Below are positions 33,376 to 33,397 of a DNA stretch of 33,397 bases, piece by piece. Source of the DNA: Hyphomicrobiales bacterium (GTDB lineage Bacteria > Pseudomonadota > Alphaproteobacteria > Rhizobiales > Rhizobiaceae); contig UCOA01000089.1 in assembly GCA_900474095.1 (NCBI GenBank), forward strand, positions 1 through 33,397, given 5' to 3'. How positions within the stretch are numbered: position 1 is the first letter of the stretch; each line of letters starts with the position of its first letter. The notes under the pieces are model-generated. The model was not told the DNA's origin, did not search any database, and saw only the letters and a list, made by a program, of their open reading frames with translations. A program made the translations under genes and the position numbers.

Positions 33376-33397
33376 ATGGACAGACTTTCGATTTACG

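Overview
The window looks like a chromosomal or megaplasmid segment of a Rhizobiales bacterium, most likely Rhizobiaceae (Rhizobium/Agrobacterium/Ensifer group). This rests on high GC, the purine-degradation gene set, an EcfG-type stress promoter, the kinase/M23/aminotransferase triple fusion, the class III cyclase with TPR repeats, and an sRNA array carrying the CCUCCUCCC loop motif described for alphaproteobacterial cuckoo/alpha-r14 RNAs. No rRNA, tRNA or CRISPR array was seen.

Region 1 (1-9.8 kb) is a purine/urate catabolism locus. On the minus strand lie puuD (membrane urate hydroxylase, cut by the window edge) and a tight operon uraH-xdhA-xdhB-xdhC. Divergent from these on the plus strand are a LysR regulator (beside puuD) and a fused puuE-uraD gene followed by allA. 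Together they cover hypoxanthine/xanthine to urate (Xdh), to 5-hydroxyisourate (PuuD), to OHCU (UraH), to allantoin (UraD), to allantoate (PuuE), plus ureidoglycolate cleavage (AllA). The step from allantoate to ureidoglycolate is not encoded here. A VapBC-type toxin-antitoxin pair sits between the LysR gene and xdhC. A purine permease at 22.7-24.0 kb probably belongs to the same function: a 15-bp motif (CTTTCAAATTTTTCG) occurs both in the uraH/puuE divergent promoter and upstream of the permease, and a close relative lies between puuD and the LysR gene.

Region 2 (9.8-22.1 kb) is an accessory patchwork. It holds small orphan genes, one with a near-perfect EcfG promoter; a Tat-exported aldo/keto reductase next to a membrane protein; a YidB-like protein; a truncated methyltransferase; and fragments of IS3- and IS110-family transposases. 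It also has three copies of an IS-like terminal repeat, a catalytically dead HtrA-like protein with a PDZ domain, a divergent HxlR regulator/acyl-CoA-dehydrogenase-like pair with a perfect palindrome between them, an SDR oxidoreductase, and a membrane-anchored adenylate cyclase. The IS debris and truncated genes suggest repeated insertion and deletion.

Region 3 (22.7-33.4 kb) contains the purine permease, a divergent Lrp/AsnC regulator and 1022-residue triple-domain gene around a strong operator-like palindrome, a minus-strand array of four hairpins that each present CCUCCUCCC in the loop (ending in an intrinsic terminator), and a tetR-adaptor-RND efflux operon. The sRNA array at 28117-28272 is the most interesting non-coding feature.
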